Source of the DNA: 66-474 sp963771735
GTDB taxonomy: Bacteria; Pseudomonadota; Gammaproteobacteria; Xanthomonadales; Rhodanobacteraceae
Direction of reading: 5' to 3'
Assembly (NCBI GenBank): GCA_963771735.1
Contig: CAVYUN010000002.1
Span: 806,001-870,000 of the forward strand
DNA: 64,000 nucleotides
Position 1 is the first letter of the stretch; each line of letters begins with the position of its first letter. The notes beneath the pieces are model-generated. The model was not told the DNA's origin, ran no database searches, and was given only the letters and a program-made list of their open reading frames with translations. Of the stretch, positions 34,676 to 42,988 are shown one piece after another. The translations under genes were made by a program, and so were the position numbers.

Positions 34676-34858
34676 CGGCGCGCCGCGACCGTGCGCGATT
34701 ACCTGGTCGGCCAAGATGGGTCCGAGGACCACATCGATGCCTAGGGCCGTGGCGAGGTCGATCCGGTCAAGGCCTGCAACGACAAGAACCGCGCCGGGCT
34801 GATTGCCTGTCTTGCGCCGAATCGTCGCGTGGTGATCGAAGCCGAAGGCACGCACTGA
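34676..34858 (+). pseudogene. Remnant of an OmpA-family outer membrane protein (C-terminal fragment)
   Basis: One frame of this gene-free interval reads RRAATVRDYLVGQ, SEDHID, then after an in-frame TAG (34742-34744) GRGEVDPVKACNDKNRAGL and IACLAPNRRVVIEAEGTH with a TGA at 34856. This matches the end of the peptidoglycan-binding domain of OmpA proteins, including the cysteine and LAPNRRVVIE signature common in Xanthomonadaceae. Upstream codons lose similarity and the remainder of the gene is absent. The in-frame stop and missing barrel mark it as a decayed gene. Its terminator is still intact just downstream. Confidence 0.75.
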
Positions 34859-34885
34859 TCCTTGTTGCAAACAGCTCCACACCTT

Positions 34886-34912
34886 GAGCCGGCCTTGATC
34901 CGGCTCTTTTTT
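34886..34912 (+). terminator. Rho-independent terminator behind the ompA remnant
   Basis: GAGCCGG-N7-CCGGCTC, a perfect 7-bp GC-rich stem, is followed directly by six Ts (34907-34912). It is a textbook intrinsic terminator on the plus strand. No intact plus-strand gene ends here, so it belongs to the decayed ompA-like gene and shields tatD from upstream transcription. Confidence 0.88.
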
Positions 34913-34976
34913 CGGACTCAACGACTCGGGTGCGTGCTTTGGTACGCTGTGCCGCATTCGTGTGCAAACCAATCCC

Positions 34977-35768
34977 ATGCACTTGATCGATATCGGCGCC
35001 AACCTGACCCACGAATCCTTCCGCCGCGATTTCGATGCGGTGCTGGGGCGTGCCCGCAAGGCGGGCGTGGAACGGATGATCGTTACCGGGGCATCGCGCG
35101 ACGGTAGCGAACATGCGCTGGAACTGGCCCGTGAACATCCCGGCACGCTGTGGGCGACAGCGGGCGTGCATCCTCACCACGCGGGCGATTATGGTGCGCA
35201 GACCGACGCGCTGCTTCGGCAACTCGCGCGCGAACCGGGCGTGGTGGCGGTCGGCGAAACGGGACTGGATTACTATCGCGACCTTTCGCCGCGTCACGCG
35301 CAACGCGCGGCATTCGAGAAGCAACTGGCGATCGCGGTGGATCTGGGCATGCCATTGTTCCTGCACCAGCGTGATGCCCACCAGGATTTCCTCGCGTTGC
35401 TGAAGGCGGCGCGCGATCGCGTTCCGGATGCCGTCGTGCACTGTTTTACCGACAGCCGCAGGGCGCTGTTCGACTACCTCGACCTCGACTGCCACATCGG
35501 CATCACCGGCTGGATCTGCGACGAACGCCGCGGGCTGCACCTGCGCGAGCTGGTGCGCGAAATTCCAGCCAACCGCCTGCTGCTGGAAACCGATGCCCCC
35601 TATCTGCTGCCGCGCGATATCCGTCCCGCACCGTCCGACCGTCGCAACGAGCCGATGTACCTCGCGCATGTTTGCGAAGTCGTCGCCGGTCTGCGTGGTG
35701 AAACGGCCGAAGCGACGGCAATCCGGACCGCTGCCAACGCCCGGTCATTCTTCCGCATCGAGGCCTGA
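34977..35768 (+). CDS. tatD: TatD family deoxyribonuclease
   Basis: A metal-dependent nuclease of 263 residues with a TIM-barrel fold. Metal ligands are visible: DIGANLTHESF at the N-terminus (aligned to the HxD site of the family, with the first His replaced by Gly-Ala), GVHPHHA, VGETGLDYYRD, LHQRDA and HCFTDS. The TDAPYL motif near residue 203 is typical. E. coli TatD is a 3'-5' DNA/RNA exonuclease. The ATG at 34977 is used; a GTG lies five codons upstream. Confidence 0.93.
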   Translation: MHLIDIGANLTHESFRRDFDAVLGRARKAGVERMIVTGASRDGSEHALELAREHPGTLWATAGVHPHHAGDYGAQTDALLRQLAREPGVVAVGETGLDYYRDLSPRHAQRAAFEKQLAIAVDLGMPLFLHQRDAHQDFLALLKAARDRVPDAVVHCFTDSRRALFDYLDLDCHIGITGWICDERRGLHLRELVREIPANRLLLETDAPYLLPRDIRPAPSDRRNEPMYLAHVCEVVAGLRGETAEATAIRTAANARSFFRIEA

Positions 35769-35809
35769 ACCGGGAGCGCCGCCGCGTGCCGCGGCGGTTT
35801 GCGGGTGGT

Positions 35810-36583
35810 CTATTCGACCCGGCCGGCGCGCATGGCGAGTGTCCAGCGCACGGTCCTGATGCGATCCGGATCGCCCCACGCCGAAATCAGCACCGCGGAA
35901 ATCGCTTCGATCGCGTCATTGCCGGTGGCTGCGAGATGTCGTTGTGCCGCCGACCATGAGGACAAGTAGGCCAGCAGCTGGCGTGCGTTCCATTCGACCC
36001 GCATTTCGAAGGCTGGCGCCTCGACTGGCGTGAAGGGAATATCCTGGGCGGCATATCCCTCGTCCACCAGGCGCCGCTCCGGCGGCCAGTATGAGCCCAA
36101 CACGTCGTCGTACAAGTGCTCGATCACGGCATCGACCGCCGGTGTCACGCCGCAATTCGCATAACACCAGGCCGCGAACAAAGCGTCGGGTTTGGCGACA
36201 CGCCGCACTTCGGCCAGGAACGCTTCGAGGTCGAACCAGTGCAGTGCTTGCGCAACGGTGATGGCGTCGACGGAATGATCGGGGATCGACGTGTGATAAC
36301 CGGTCGCATCCCCGGCAGCCATGCCCCGTGGCTCGTTGCGGTAGTCGATGCGCGGGTTGGCAACGGCGTTGCCGAGCTGCTGCTCGCTCGGATCGGTGGC
36401 GATGACATGTTCGAACCGTTCCGCCAGCGCGACGCTGGCCTGACCGCTCCCGCAACCCGCATCCCATGCGCAATTGCGCGCGGGGGCCGCGGTCGCGACC
36501 CAGTCGAACAGCGCGTCGGGATAATGCGGCCGCGCCTTGGCGTACAGATCGGCGTGACTCGAGAAATGATCCTTGAAACTCAT
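35810..36583 (-). CDS. Class I SAM-dependent methyltransferase
   Basis: A 257-residue methyltransferase of the methyltransf_11 type. The SAM loop is AWDAGCGSGQASVALAE (about residues 39-55), then ATDPSEQQL, and ITVAQALHWFDLEAFLAEV, a pattern shared with trans-aconitate methyltransferase-like proteins. The substrate is unknown. Its start overlaps the stop of the pseudouridine synthase gene by four bases, so the two are translationally coupled. Confidence 0.88.
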   Translation of the reverse strand: MSFKDHFSSHADLYAKARPHYPDALFDWVATAAPARNCAWDAGCGSGQASVALAERFEHVIATDPSEQQLGNAVANPRIDYRNEPRGMAAGDATGYHTSIPDHSVDAITVAQALHWFDLEAFLAEVRRVAKPDALFAAWCYANCGVTPAVDAVIEHLYDDVLGSYWPPERRLVDEGYAAQDIPFTPVEAPAFEMRVEWNARQLLAYLSSWSAAQRHLAATGNDAIEAISAVLISAWGDPDRIRTVRWTLAMRAGRVE

Positions 36584-37158
36584 CGTGGGGTTTTCCCTGA
36601 TGTTCGCGCGAAGCTACTTTCGATGACGCGATGCGCACCGGGTGCGAGGTCGCCGAGCGAGTACCCGCCGATGCGCGTGCGGACCAGGCGCAAGGTCGGC
36701 AATCCCACCGCCGCGGTCATGCGCCGCACCTGGCGATTGCGGCCCTCGCGGATGCTGAGTTCGATCCAGGTGTCCGGCACGGTCTTGCGAAAACGCACTG
36801 GTGGGTCGCGTGGCCACAACCAGTCGGGAGCACGATCCAGCACACGCACTTCGGCAGGCCGGGTGATGCCGTCTTGCAGCTCGACGCCATGCTGCAATCG
36901 GCGCAATGCTTCCGTATCCGGCGTGCCCTCTGCCTGCACCCAATACGTTTTCGCAAGCTTGTGGCGTGGATCGGTGATGCGATGCGCCAGCGCGCCGTCG
37001 TCGGTCAGCAACAGCAGCCCCTCCGAATCGAAGTCCAGCCTGCCGGCGGGGTACACGTTCGGTGGTAGTCCGAATTCCTTCAGCGTGCGCCGCGGCTGTG
37101 TCCCGCGATCGGTGAACTGACACAACACCTTGAAGGGCTTGTTGAAGGCGATCAGCAC
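36580..37158 (-). CDS. 23S rRNA pseudouridine synthase, RluE-like
   Basis: A 192-residue pseudouridine synthase of the RsuA/RluB/RluE family without an S4 domain. It starts LIAFNKPFKVLCQF. The catalytic aspartate is in GRLDFDSEGLLLLT, and REGRNRQVRRM is the conserved basic motif. The short length and missing S4 domain point to RluE, which modifies 23S rRNA U2457. It overlaps the downstream methyltransferase and lies 100 bases from hldE. Confidence 0.88.
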   Translation of the reverse strand: MLIAFNKPFKVLCQFTDRGTQPRRTLKEFGLPPNVYPAGRLDFDSEGLLLLTDDGALAHRITDPRHKLAKTYWVQAEGTPDTEALRRLQHGVELQDGITRPAEVRVLDRAPDWLWPRDPPVRFRKTVPDTWIELSIREGRNRQVRRMTAAVGLPTLRLVRTRIGGYSLGDLAPGAHRVIESSFARTSGKTPR

Positions 37159-37258
37159 GCGCGGATTTTATCGGGCGAAAGCGAATCGGGGGCAATCCGC
37201 GGCAGTCTGCGGCAGTCTGAGGCCATGCCGGTTTCGGCGGCCCGCCGGATTGTCCGGA

Positions 37259-38746
37259 TTACGGCGTCGTGTCACGACTCGCGATTCGATCGATCAGCGC
37301 GGTCGTGGACTTGCCGGGCACCAGCGGCACCAGGACCACGCTGCCGCCAGTGGATTCCACCAGTTCCCGCCCCACGACCTGCCCGATCCGGTAATCCTGG
37401 CCCTTGACCAGCACGTCGGGACGAAGGGCCTGGATTACCTCGAGGGGAGTTTCCTCCTCGAAGATGGTGACGGCATCGACGCAGCCGAGCGCTGCCAGCA
37501 TCGCGGCACGCTCGCGCTCGTTGATCAGTGGTCTTTCCGGTCCCTTGAGCCGGCGCACGGAAGTATCGCTGTTGATCGCCAGCACCAGGACGTCGCCGAA
37601 TTGCGCCGCCTGTTGCAGCAGCGACAGGTGGCCGGCGTGAAGCAGGTCGAAGCAGCCGTTGGTGAGCACGATGCGCCTGCCCGCCTTGCGCCATTGCTGC
37701 GCCCGTGACGCGAGTTCGCCGCGATCGAGCAGCTTGTGCGTGCTTTCGCCGCCGAGGAATTCGATGATCTCTCCCGCCGCAACGCTGACCGCGCCGATCC
37801 TGCCTACACTGATGCCGGCCGCGGCGTTGGCGATGTGCGCGGCCTCGACCAGCGAGGCACCGGCGGCGAGCGCCACCGCCACCACCGCGACCACCGTGTC
37901 GCCGGCACCGGTCGGATCGAACAGCGAACGCCCACGTGCCGAAATCGCGTGGTGCGGGCCGTGCGCAGGCACCACCAGCATGCCGCGTCCACCCCGGGTG
38001 ACGATCAGCGCGTCGATGCCGGCGTCGGCGGCGAGTGATTGCGCACACGCGGCGATGGTTGCGGTGTCGTCGGGATCGATGGCTTTGCCTGCCGCCAGTT
38101 CCAGTTCGTGGAAGTTGGGCGTCACCGCGAGCGCGCCGCGGTAGGCGCCGAAATCGCGTTGCTTGGGATCGACCACGATGCGGGCGCCCTTGGATGTGGC
38201 GAACGCGCGGATGCCGTCCACGAGCGCTGGCGTCAGCGTTCCCTTGGCGTAATCGCTCAGGATGATGACATCCGGCACGCGGCCCTCGGCAAGGCGCTCG
38301 ATCATCCACCGCGCATCTTCGCCCCCGCACGGCGACGTGTCTTCCCAGTCGAGCCGCACCAACTGCTGGTTGCGGGCCAGTCCGCGCAGCTTGCGCGACG
38401 TCGGTCGCGCGTCGAGTGGGCGTACCGCCCGCACGTCGATGCCGGACTCGCGACACAGCTCGAGGATGCGGCTGCCCGCGGCGTCATGGCCCACCAGTCC
38501 CGCGAGGGTCACTTGCGCGCCCAGCACCCTCGCCTGGCGCGCCACATTGGCGGCGCCGCCTAGCCGGTCCTCGACGCGCTGCACGCGCACCACCGGAACC
38601 GGCGCTTCCGGGGAGATGCGCGTGACGTCACCGATGGCGTACTCGTCCAGCATGATGTCGCCCACGACCCAGACGGCGAGATCGCGTGCGTGGTCGAAAA
38701 TCCGGGTCAGCGAGGAACGGTCGGGCGTGCCGGCTTGCGGGTTCAT
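37259..38746 (-). CDS. hldE: Bifunctional heptose 7-phosphate kinase / heptose 1-phosphate adenylyltransferase HldE
   Basis: A 495-residue two-domain enzyme of ADP-heptose synthesis. The N-terminal ribokinase-fold domain (to about residue 330) has VVGDIMLDEY, RLGGAANVA and the catalytic DPTGAGDT, and phosphorylates D,D-heptose 7-phosphate. The C-terminal domain has TNGCFDLLHAGHLSLL (starting about residue 362; the HxGH nucleotidylyltransferase signature) and NERERAAML, and makes ADP-heptose. It overlaps gmhA by four bases and is the last enzyme gene of the heptose operon. Confidence 0.96.
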   Translation of the reverse strand: MNPQAGTPDRSSLTRIFDHARDLAVWVVGDIMLDEYAIGDVTRISPEAPVPVVRVQRVEDRLGGAANVARQARVLGAQVTLAGLVGHDAAGSRILELCRESGIDVRAVRPLDARPTSRKLRGLARNQQLVRLDWEDTSPCGGEDARWMIERLAEGRVPDVIILSDYAKGTLTPALVDGIRAFATSKGARIVVDPKQRDFGAYRGALAVTPNFHELELAAGKAIDPDDTATIAACAQSLAADAGIDALIVTRGGRGMLVVPAHGPHHAISARGRSLFDPTGAGDTVVAVVAVALAAGASLVEAAHIANAAAGISVGRIGAVSVAAGEIIEFLGGESTHKLLDRGELASRAQQWRKAGRRIVLTNGCFDLLHAGHLSLLQQAAQFGDVLVLAINSDTSVRRLKGPERPLINERERAAMLAALGCVDAVTIFEEETPLEVIQALRPDVLVKGQDYRIGQVVGRELVESTGGSVVLVPLVPGKSTTALIDRIASRDTTP

Positions 38747-39312
38747 GCCGGTTGTCCGCTGGCGTGTTGTTCGAGTGCTTGCGCGATCGCGTGAATCCAG
38801 ACGTCGTGGACTTCCTGGATGCGCGCCACCACGCGCGACGGTGCCTGCAGCGCAATATCCGACAAAGGCGCGAGCACGCCGCCATCGTCGCCAGTCAAGG
38901 CCACGACCTTGCAGTCTTTCGATCGCGCGGTCCTGGCCGCTTCGATGACGTTGGCGGAGTTGCCGCTGGTGCTTATCGCCAGCAGGACGTCGCCGGGTGT
39001 TGCGAGTGCTTCGACCTGACGGGCGAATACCCGGTCATAGCCGTAATCGTTCGCAATCGCCGTCACGGTCATCGTGTCTGCGGTAAGCGCAATCGCCGGA
39101 AGCGCGCGCCGGTCCACGCGAAAACGGCAAACCAGTTCGGCCGTGAAGTGCTGCGTCGAGGCCGCGCTGCCCCCGTTGCCGCACGCCAGGATCCGGTTGC
39201 CGGACGCGAGGCATGCCTGCATCAGACTGGTGGCCTGCTCGACCAGCGGGGCGAGCGGGGCGGCTGCCTGCATCACGGCATCGTGTTCGGCAAGGATGGA
39301 CTGGATGTTCAT
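38743..39312 (-). CDS. gmhA: D-sedoheptulose 7-phosphate isomerase
   Basis: A SIS-domain isomerase of 189 residues that makes heptose 7-phosphate, the first step of the LPS heptose pathway. The conserved loop is ACGNGGSAASTQHFTAELV (about residues 44-62), followed by LAISTSGNSANVIEA and VALTGDDGG. It overlaps hldE at its 3' end and gmhB at its 5' end by four bases each, so the operon is translationally coupled. Confidence 0.95.
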   Translation of the reverse strand: MNIQSILAEHDAVMQAAAPLAPLVEQATSLMQACLASGNRILACGNGGSAASTQHFTAELVCRFRVDRRALPAIALTADTMTVTAIANDYGYDRVFARQVEALATPGDVLLAISTSGNSANVIEAARTARSKDCKVVALTGDDGGVLAPLSDIALQAPSRVVARIQEVHDVWIHAIAQALEQHASGQPA

Positions 39313-39890
39313 GGTGACCTTGATTCATGGCGGGCTATAGAACCGGACAGCAAAGTCGACGCGAAGGCGCGCACGTCGTCGAATACCGGCAGGTCGGCGT
39401 GCTCCACTGCGGCTTCGGTACGAACCCCTTTTCCGGTGCGCACCAGTGCCGCGGGGATATCGGCGGCCGATGCTGCCTGCAGGTCGCGCAGGTCGTCACC
39501 GACCAGCACCGTGGCCTGTCGGGGAATCCCGCTGGCCGCGATCGCATCCAGCAGCAAACCCGGTGCAGGCTTGCGGCATCCACAGGCTTGCTCCGGACTG
39601 TGCGGACACACGAACACGTGGTCGATGGTGGCGCCTGCCTGCGTGGCTTCGTTGAGCATGCGCGCATGGATGGCATCCAGCTCGTCGCGCGTGAACAGGC
39701 CGCGGCCGACGCCGGCCTGGTTGGTGGCGACCGAAATGCGAATCCCGGCGGCACTCAGCATGGCAAGGCCTTCCGGAACACCGGGAAGCCACTGCCATTG
39801 CTCCGGCGTGCGCACGTAGCCGCCGTCGCGCGGCTCGGCGTTGAGTACGCCGTCGCGGTCGAAGATCACGTGTCTGTAATGGAAAGGCAT
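39309..39890 (-). CDS. gmhB: D-glycero-beta-D-manno-heptose 1,7-bisphosphate 7-phosphatase
   Basis: A HAD-family phosphatase of 193 residues that removes the 7-phosphate before ADP-heptose formation. The nucleophile motif is FDRDGVLN (Asp-x-Asp), the second motif NQAGVGRG, the zinc-binding loop CPHSPEQACGCRKP with four Cys/His ligands, and the acidic motif VGDDLRDLQAA. The ATG at 39890 (MPFHYRH) was chosen over an upstream frame extension of 16 codons. It overlaps gmhA by four bases. Confidence 0.95.
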   Translation of the reverse strand: MPFHYRHVIFDRDGVLNAEPRDGGYVRTPEQWQWLPGVPEGLAMLSAAGIRISVATNQAGVGRGLFTRDELDAIHARMLNEATQAGATIDHVFVCPHSPEQACGCRKPAPGLLLDAIAASGIPRQATVLVGDDLRDLQAASAADIPAALVRTGKGVRTEAAVEHADLPVFDDVRAFASTLLSGSIARHESRSP

Positions 39891-39897
39891 GGGGCTC

Positions 39898-40881
39898 TCA
39901 GCGATACATGTCCGGTTGTGCCAGGAACTCCTGCACATACAAACGCACGCCTTCCTCGATGGACCTGAAGGGTTGCGTGAAGCCGGCCTCGCGCAGGCGA
40001 TCCATCCGCGCCTGCGTGAAATACTGGTACTGGTCGCGGATCGCTTCCGGCATGTCCCGGTAACCGATGCGCGGCTGCCGGCCGAGCGCCGCGAACAGCG
40101 CCCGCATCAGGTCGGCGAAACTGCGCGCCTCGCCCGTTCCGACGTTGAAGATCCCGGTCACCGTTGGGTGATCCAGCAGCCACAGGACGACGTCGACGCA
40201 ATCGCCGACGTATACGAAATCACGCTTTTGCTCGCCGTCTGCGACATCGGCGCGACCGGATTTGAACAACATGACCTCATCGCCACGCGCGGCCACTGGA
40301 AAGGTCTTGGCAACGACGCTGCGCATGCCGTCCTTGTGATACTCGTTGGGGCCATAGACGTTGAAGAACTTGAGACCCGCCCATTGCGCGGGCAGTGGTT
40401 CACGCTGGGCGACCGCGCGCGCAACACGTCGGTCGAACAGGTGTTTGCTCCAGCCGTACAGGTTCAGCGGGCGCAGTTGCGCGAGGGCCGCGGACGAATC
40501 GTCGTCGTCGTAGCCACGCTCGCCGGCACCGTAGGTCGCGGCCGATGACGCATACAGGAAGCGCTTGCCGTGGTGGGCGCACCATTGCCACAATTGCCAC
40601 GAGAGGCCGAAGTTCGTCCGCAGCACCAGGTCGCCGTCACTGGCGTCGGTGGAAGAAATGGCGCCCATGTGGACCACGGCCTCGATGTCGTCCACATGCT
40701 GTTCGAGCCAAGCTTCGAGCCTATCCGGATGAAACATGTCGCGAAGCTCCGCCTTCGCGAGGTTTCGCCATTTGCCTTCCTGGCCCAGGAAGTCGCAAAC
40801 CGCGACGGACATGCCGCGCTCGGCGAGCGCGGCCACGATGTTCGAGCCGATGAAGCCCGCACCGCCGGTCACCAAGATCAT
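39898..40881 (-). CDS. hldD: ADP-L-glycero-D-manno-heptose 6-epimerase
   Basis: An SDR-fold epimerase of 327 residues that produces the L,D form of ADP-heptose used by heptosyltransferases. MILVTGGAGFIGSNIV is the NADP-binding start, GAISSTDA and SSAATYG contain catalytic residues, and NLYGWSKHLFD gives the Tyr-x-x-x-Lys pair. The ATG at 40881 was chosen because the N-terminal dinucleotide motif must begin there. It sits seven bases upstream of gmhB in the same operon. Confidence 0.96.
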   Translation of the reverse strand: MILVTGGAGFIGSNIVAALAERGMSVAVCDFLGQEGKWRNLAKAELRDMFHPDRLEAWLEQHVDDIEAVVHMGAISSTDASDGDLVLRTNFGLSWQLWQWCAHHGKRFLYASSAATYGAGERGYDDDDSSAALAQLRPLNLYGWSKHLFDRRVARAVAQREPLPAQWAGLKFFNVYGPNEYHKDGMRSVVAKTFPVAARGDEVMLFKSGRADVADGEQKRDFVYVGDCVDVVLWLLDHPTVTGIFNVGTGEARSFADLMRALFAALGRQPRIGYRDMPEAIRDQYQYFTQARMDRLREAGFTQPFRSIEEGVRLYVQEFLAQPDMYR

Positions 40882-40933
40882 CGGCAAGCTCCGTATCGGC
40901 ACCCGGTACGGTCGGAATCCGCGTACGCATGCT

Positions 40934-42115
40934 TCATGGCGAGCCTGCGCCTGCGAGGGCGTTCCGGACTTGCTGCCCACCCCGCACCGCGGTGGTGTCG
41001 GCGATGATCGTCCCGATCAGCTCGCTCGCGGCCCGTGCCACTTCCTCCGGAGTTTTCCCGCGGGTGAGGAGCGCCTGGCTGCGGTGTCCATAAGGTGCGT
41101 ATTTCAGGGCGTCCGAAACGGAGAACAATCCAAGCGTGGGCGCACCCGAGGCGCTGGCCAGGTGCATCACGCCGCAATCGGCGCTGACGAAACACGTCAT
41201 GCCGGAAATGACCGCGGCGACTTCGCGCGGGCTGGGCGAGGAAAAAAAGGGAAAGTCTGCGCCAAGGCGTGGCCGGCCATCCGGCGGCGCGATTTCCATG
41301 ATCGCGCAATCGGGTTGGCTTGCGCGCAAAGCATCGATGAAGCGCCGCCACCAGTCGACGCCATATTTCTTGCCGCCGGTAGCTTCGGCGAATACGCCGA
41401 TGATGGTTGGTGCGTTCGGGTGGCCCGCGACGCCGGCCGCACGGTCGAGGTGCGCCCGCCCGCGCGCCTGTTCAGTCGCCGTGAGCCGGATATCGAGTGT
41501 GGGGAATCCCGGCCCGGATTGTGCCGCCACGGGGCGCCGCAAGGCACCCCGCAACAGATGCACCGGCCATTGCGCCATGTGGTTGGGTGCGAGCATCATC
41601 CACGTGGTGTTCGGGCCTGTGGCAGTCCCGCTGCGAGCTATGCCGAGCGCTTGGCGGGGCCGCGCGACGGTCATCAGAAAGCGACTCGATTGCGAGGCTT
41701 CACAGGGATCGATGGCAAGGTCGTAATGCATGCGCCGGATCGCGGCGATGGTCCGGCCGAGCGCGACGGGATGACGAACCATCCGCCGGGACAGGTTCCA
41801 GATGTGCCCGACATTCGGGAATGTCTGAAACAACTCCGCGACATGTTCGCCGGCGAGGACGATGTCGACCTCCGCGCTCGGGAAAAGCCGCGCGAGCTCG
41901 CTCAGCAGCGGGGTCAGCAGAAGCAGGTTTCCGAGACGATGATTCGGCCGGCACACGAGAATCCGGCGGATTGCATCTTCGGGCAGATCGCCGGCCCGCG
42001 TCAGACGCGCGTCGCCGATGCGAAACAACGGTTGCATCGCCCGGCGGATGATGCGGCGCCGCAACTCGCTGTACTGCTTGCGTTCAAGACTGCCCACGCT
42101 TGCTCCTCGGTACAT
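40934..42115 (-). CDS. Glycosyltransferase family 9 (heptosyltransferase-like)
   Basis: A 393-residue GT-B glycosyltransferase of family 9, which includes WaaC, WaaF and WaaQ. The N-terminal domain has RILVCRPNHRLGNLLLLTPLL, the C-terminal domain FVSADCGVMHLASASGAPTLGLF, where the family's aspartate and histidine bind the ADP-heptose. The central region ATGGKKYGVDWW is conserved. It likely adds a heptose of the LPS inner core, in agreement with the four heptose biosynthesis genes directly downstream. Start: the ATG at 42115 is used; a GTG at 42127 is also possible. Confidence 0.88.
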   Translation of the reverse strand: MYRGASVGSLERKQYSELRRRIIRRAMQPLFRIGDARLTRAGDLPEDAIRRILVCRPNHRLGNLLLLTPLLSELARLFPSAEVDIVLAGEHVAELFQTFPNVGHIWNLSRRMVRHPVALGRTIAAIRRMHYDLAIDPCEASQSSRFLMTVARPRQALGIARSGTATGPNTTWMMLAPNHMAQWPVHLLRGALRRPVAAQSGPGFPTLDIRLTATEQARGRAHLDRAAGVAGHPNAPTIIGVFAEATGGKKYGVDWWRRFIDALRASQPDCAIMEIAPPDGRPRLGADFPFFSSPSPREVAAVISGMTCFVSADCGVMHLASASGAPTLGLFSVSDALKYAPYGHRSQALLTRGKTPEEVARAASELIGTIIADTTAVRGGQQVRNALAGAGSP

Positions 42116-42131
42116 GCATTCTGACACCTGC

Positions 42132-42204
42132 GAGGGTGCTGCGGTTTGGTAATCGCCGCTGCTGTGTGAACGGCGGGTCGAGAGTTCCGCCCGTCAGCAC
42201 CCTC
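42132..42204. other. Structured intergenic element with a 10-bp closing stem
   Basis: GAGGGTGCTG (42132-42141) and CAGCACCCTC (42195-42204) form a perfect 10-bp outer stem. It encloses smaller inverted repeats (CGCCG/CGGCG and GGCGG/CCGCC) that overlap each other. It lies between the PAP2 stop and the heptosyltransferase start, both on the minus strand. It could be a 5' leader structure or a terminator without a T-run. It resembles a tRNA only in size. Confidence 0.4.
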
Positions 42205-42223
42205 CGTCATCGTCTCCCGCTGG

Positions 42224-42874
42224 TCAGAACCGGTGCACGAATCCCACTTGAAAGCCACCAGGCAACCAGCCAAGGATCAGCGGCGATTTGCGGTGCGCGG
42301 CCCAGATGCCGACTGCCGTACCGATTGCCCAGCCCGTCAGCACATCGCTCTGCCAGTGGCCGTGAACCTTGACCCGTGCGATCGAATCGTACAGCGGCAG
42401 CAGTTCCAGCGCGTACACCGCCGGATGATCGTGCCCGTAGGCCACGACGAACGGTGTCACCGCGCCGGCGATCGCGCTGACCTCGCCGCTCGGGAAGCTC
42501 TGGTAACGGGTACCTTTGAAGAATTGGTTCGGATCGGACGTCTGCGAGGGGCGCTCGCGCTGGAAGATCAACTTGCCGCCTTGGGCGATCGCGGAAGATA
42601 CCGCCATCGAATCCAGCGAGCGCCAGAAGGTATCGCCCAGCTTGTCCTGGTCGCCCAGCGCCAGCGAACCGCCCACCACGGTCAGGATCGTGGCGGCCAT
42701 CAACACCTTCTGCTTGTGGCGCGCCCATATCCCGCTGTTGTCGTAAGTGATGAGATGGTCGATGCCGAACGGGCCGCTCGCGGCCCGCGCCAGGTGCAGC
42801 GGTGCTGCTGCACAGACGCAGAGCAGCAGCACCGCTGCAAACCGTCGGAAGAACGTGTCGGACTTCATGCTCAT
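42224..42874 (-). CDS. PAP2-superfamily phosphatase
   Basis: A 216-residue exported or membrane protein with a signal-like segment (about residues 10-31, ending ARAA). Motifs of the PAP2 superfamily: KLIFQRERP (Lys 101, Arg 108), PSGE at 128-131 and ARVKVHGHWQSD (Arg 167, His 173, Asp 177). The usual histidine of PSGH is a glutamate. Such enzymes dephosphorylate undecaprenyl-diphosphate, phosphatidate or lipid A. The start at 42874 is chosen for its signal peptide. A TATACT -10 box lies at 42899-42894 on the minus strand. Confidence 0.85.
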   Translation of the reverse strand: MSMKSDTFFRRFAAVLLLCVCAAAPLHLARAASGPFGIDHLITYDNSGIWARHKQKVLMAATILTVVGGSLALGDQDKLGDTFWRSLDSMAVSSAIAQGGKLIFQRERPSQTSDPNQFFKGTRYQSFPSGEVSAIAGAVTPFVVAYGHDHPAVYALELLPLYDSIARVKVHGHWQSDVLTGWAIGTAVGIWAAHRKSPLILGWLPGGFQVGFVHRF

Positions 42875-42988
42875 CGCGGACCGTGTGCGATAAAGTATAA
42901 AGTGTCGCGGTTCGCTTAGCGCATGCTTCCGGATAGCTTTCACGAACCTTGCGGGTCGCAAGGTTGGCAAGTACCACCCGTGGATCAA

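Noticed and set aside
34600..34887. A 95-codon hypothetical protein in this interval.
   Set aside because: The real similarity is to OmpA in a different frame; this one is a by-product.
42132..42204. A tRNA gene.
   Set aside because: Size and a D-loop-like GG are suggestive, but there is no TTCGANT, no U33-type anticodon loop and no CCA; stems overlap each other.
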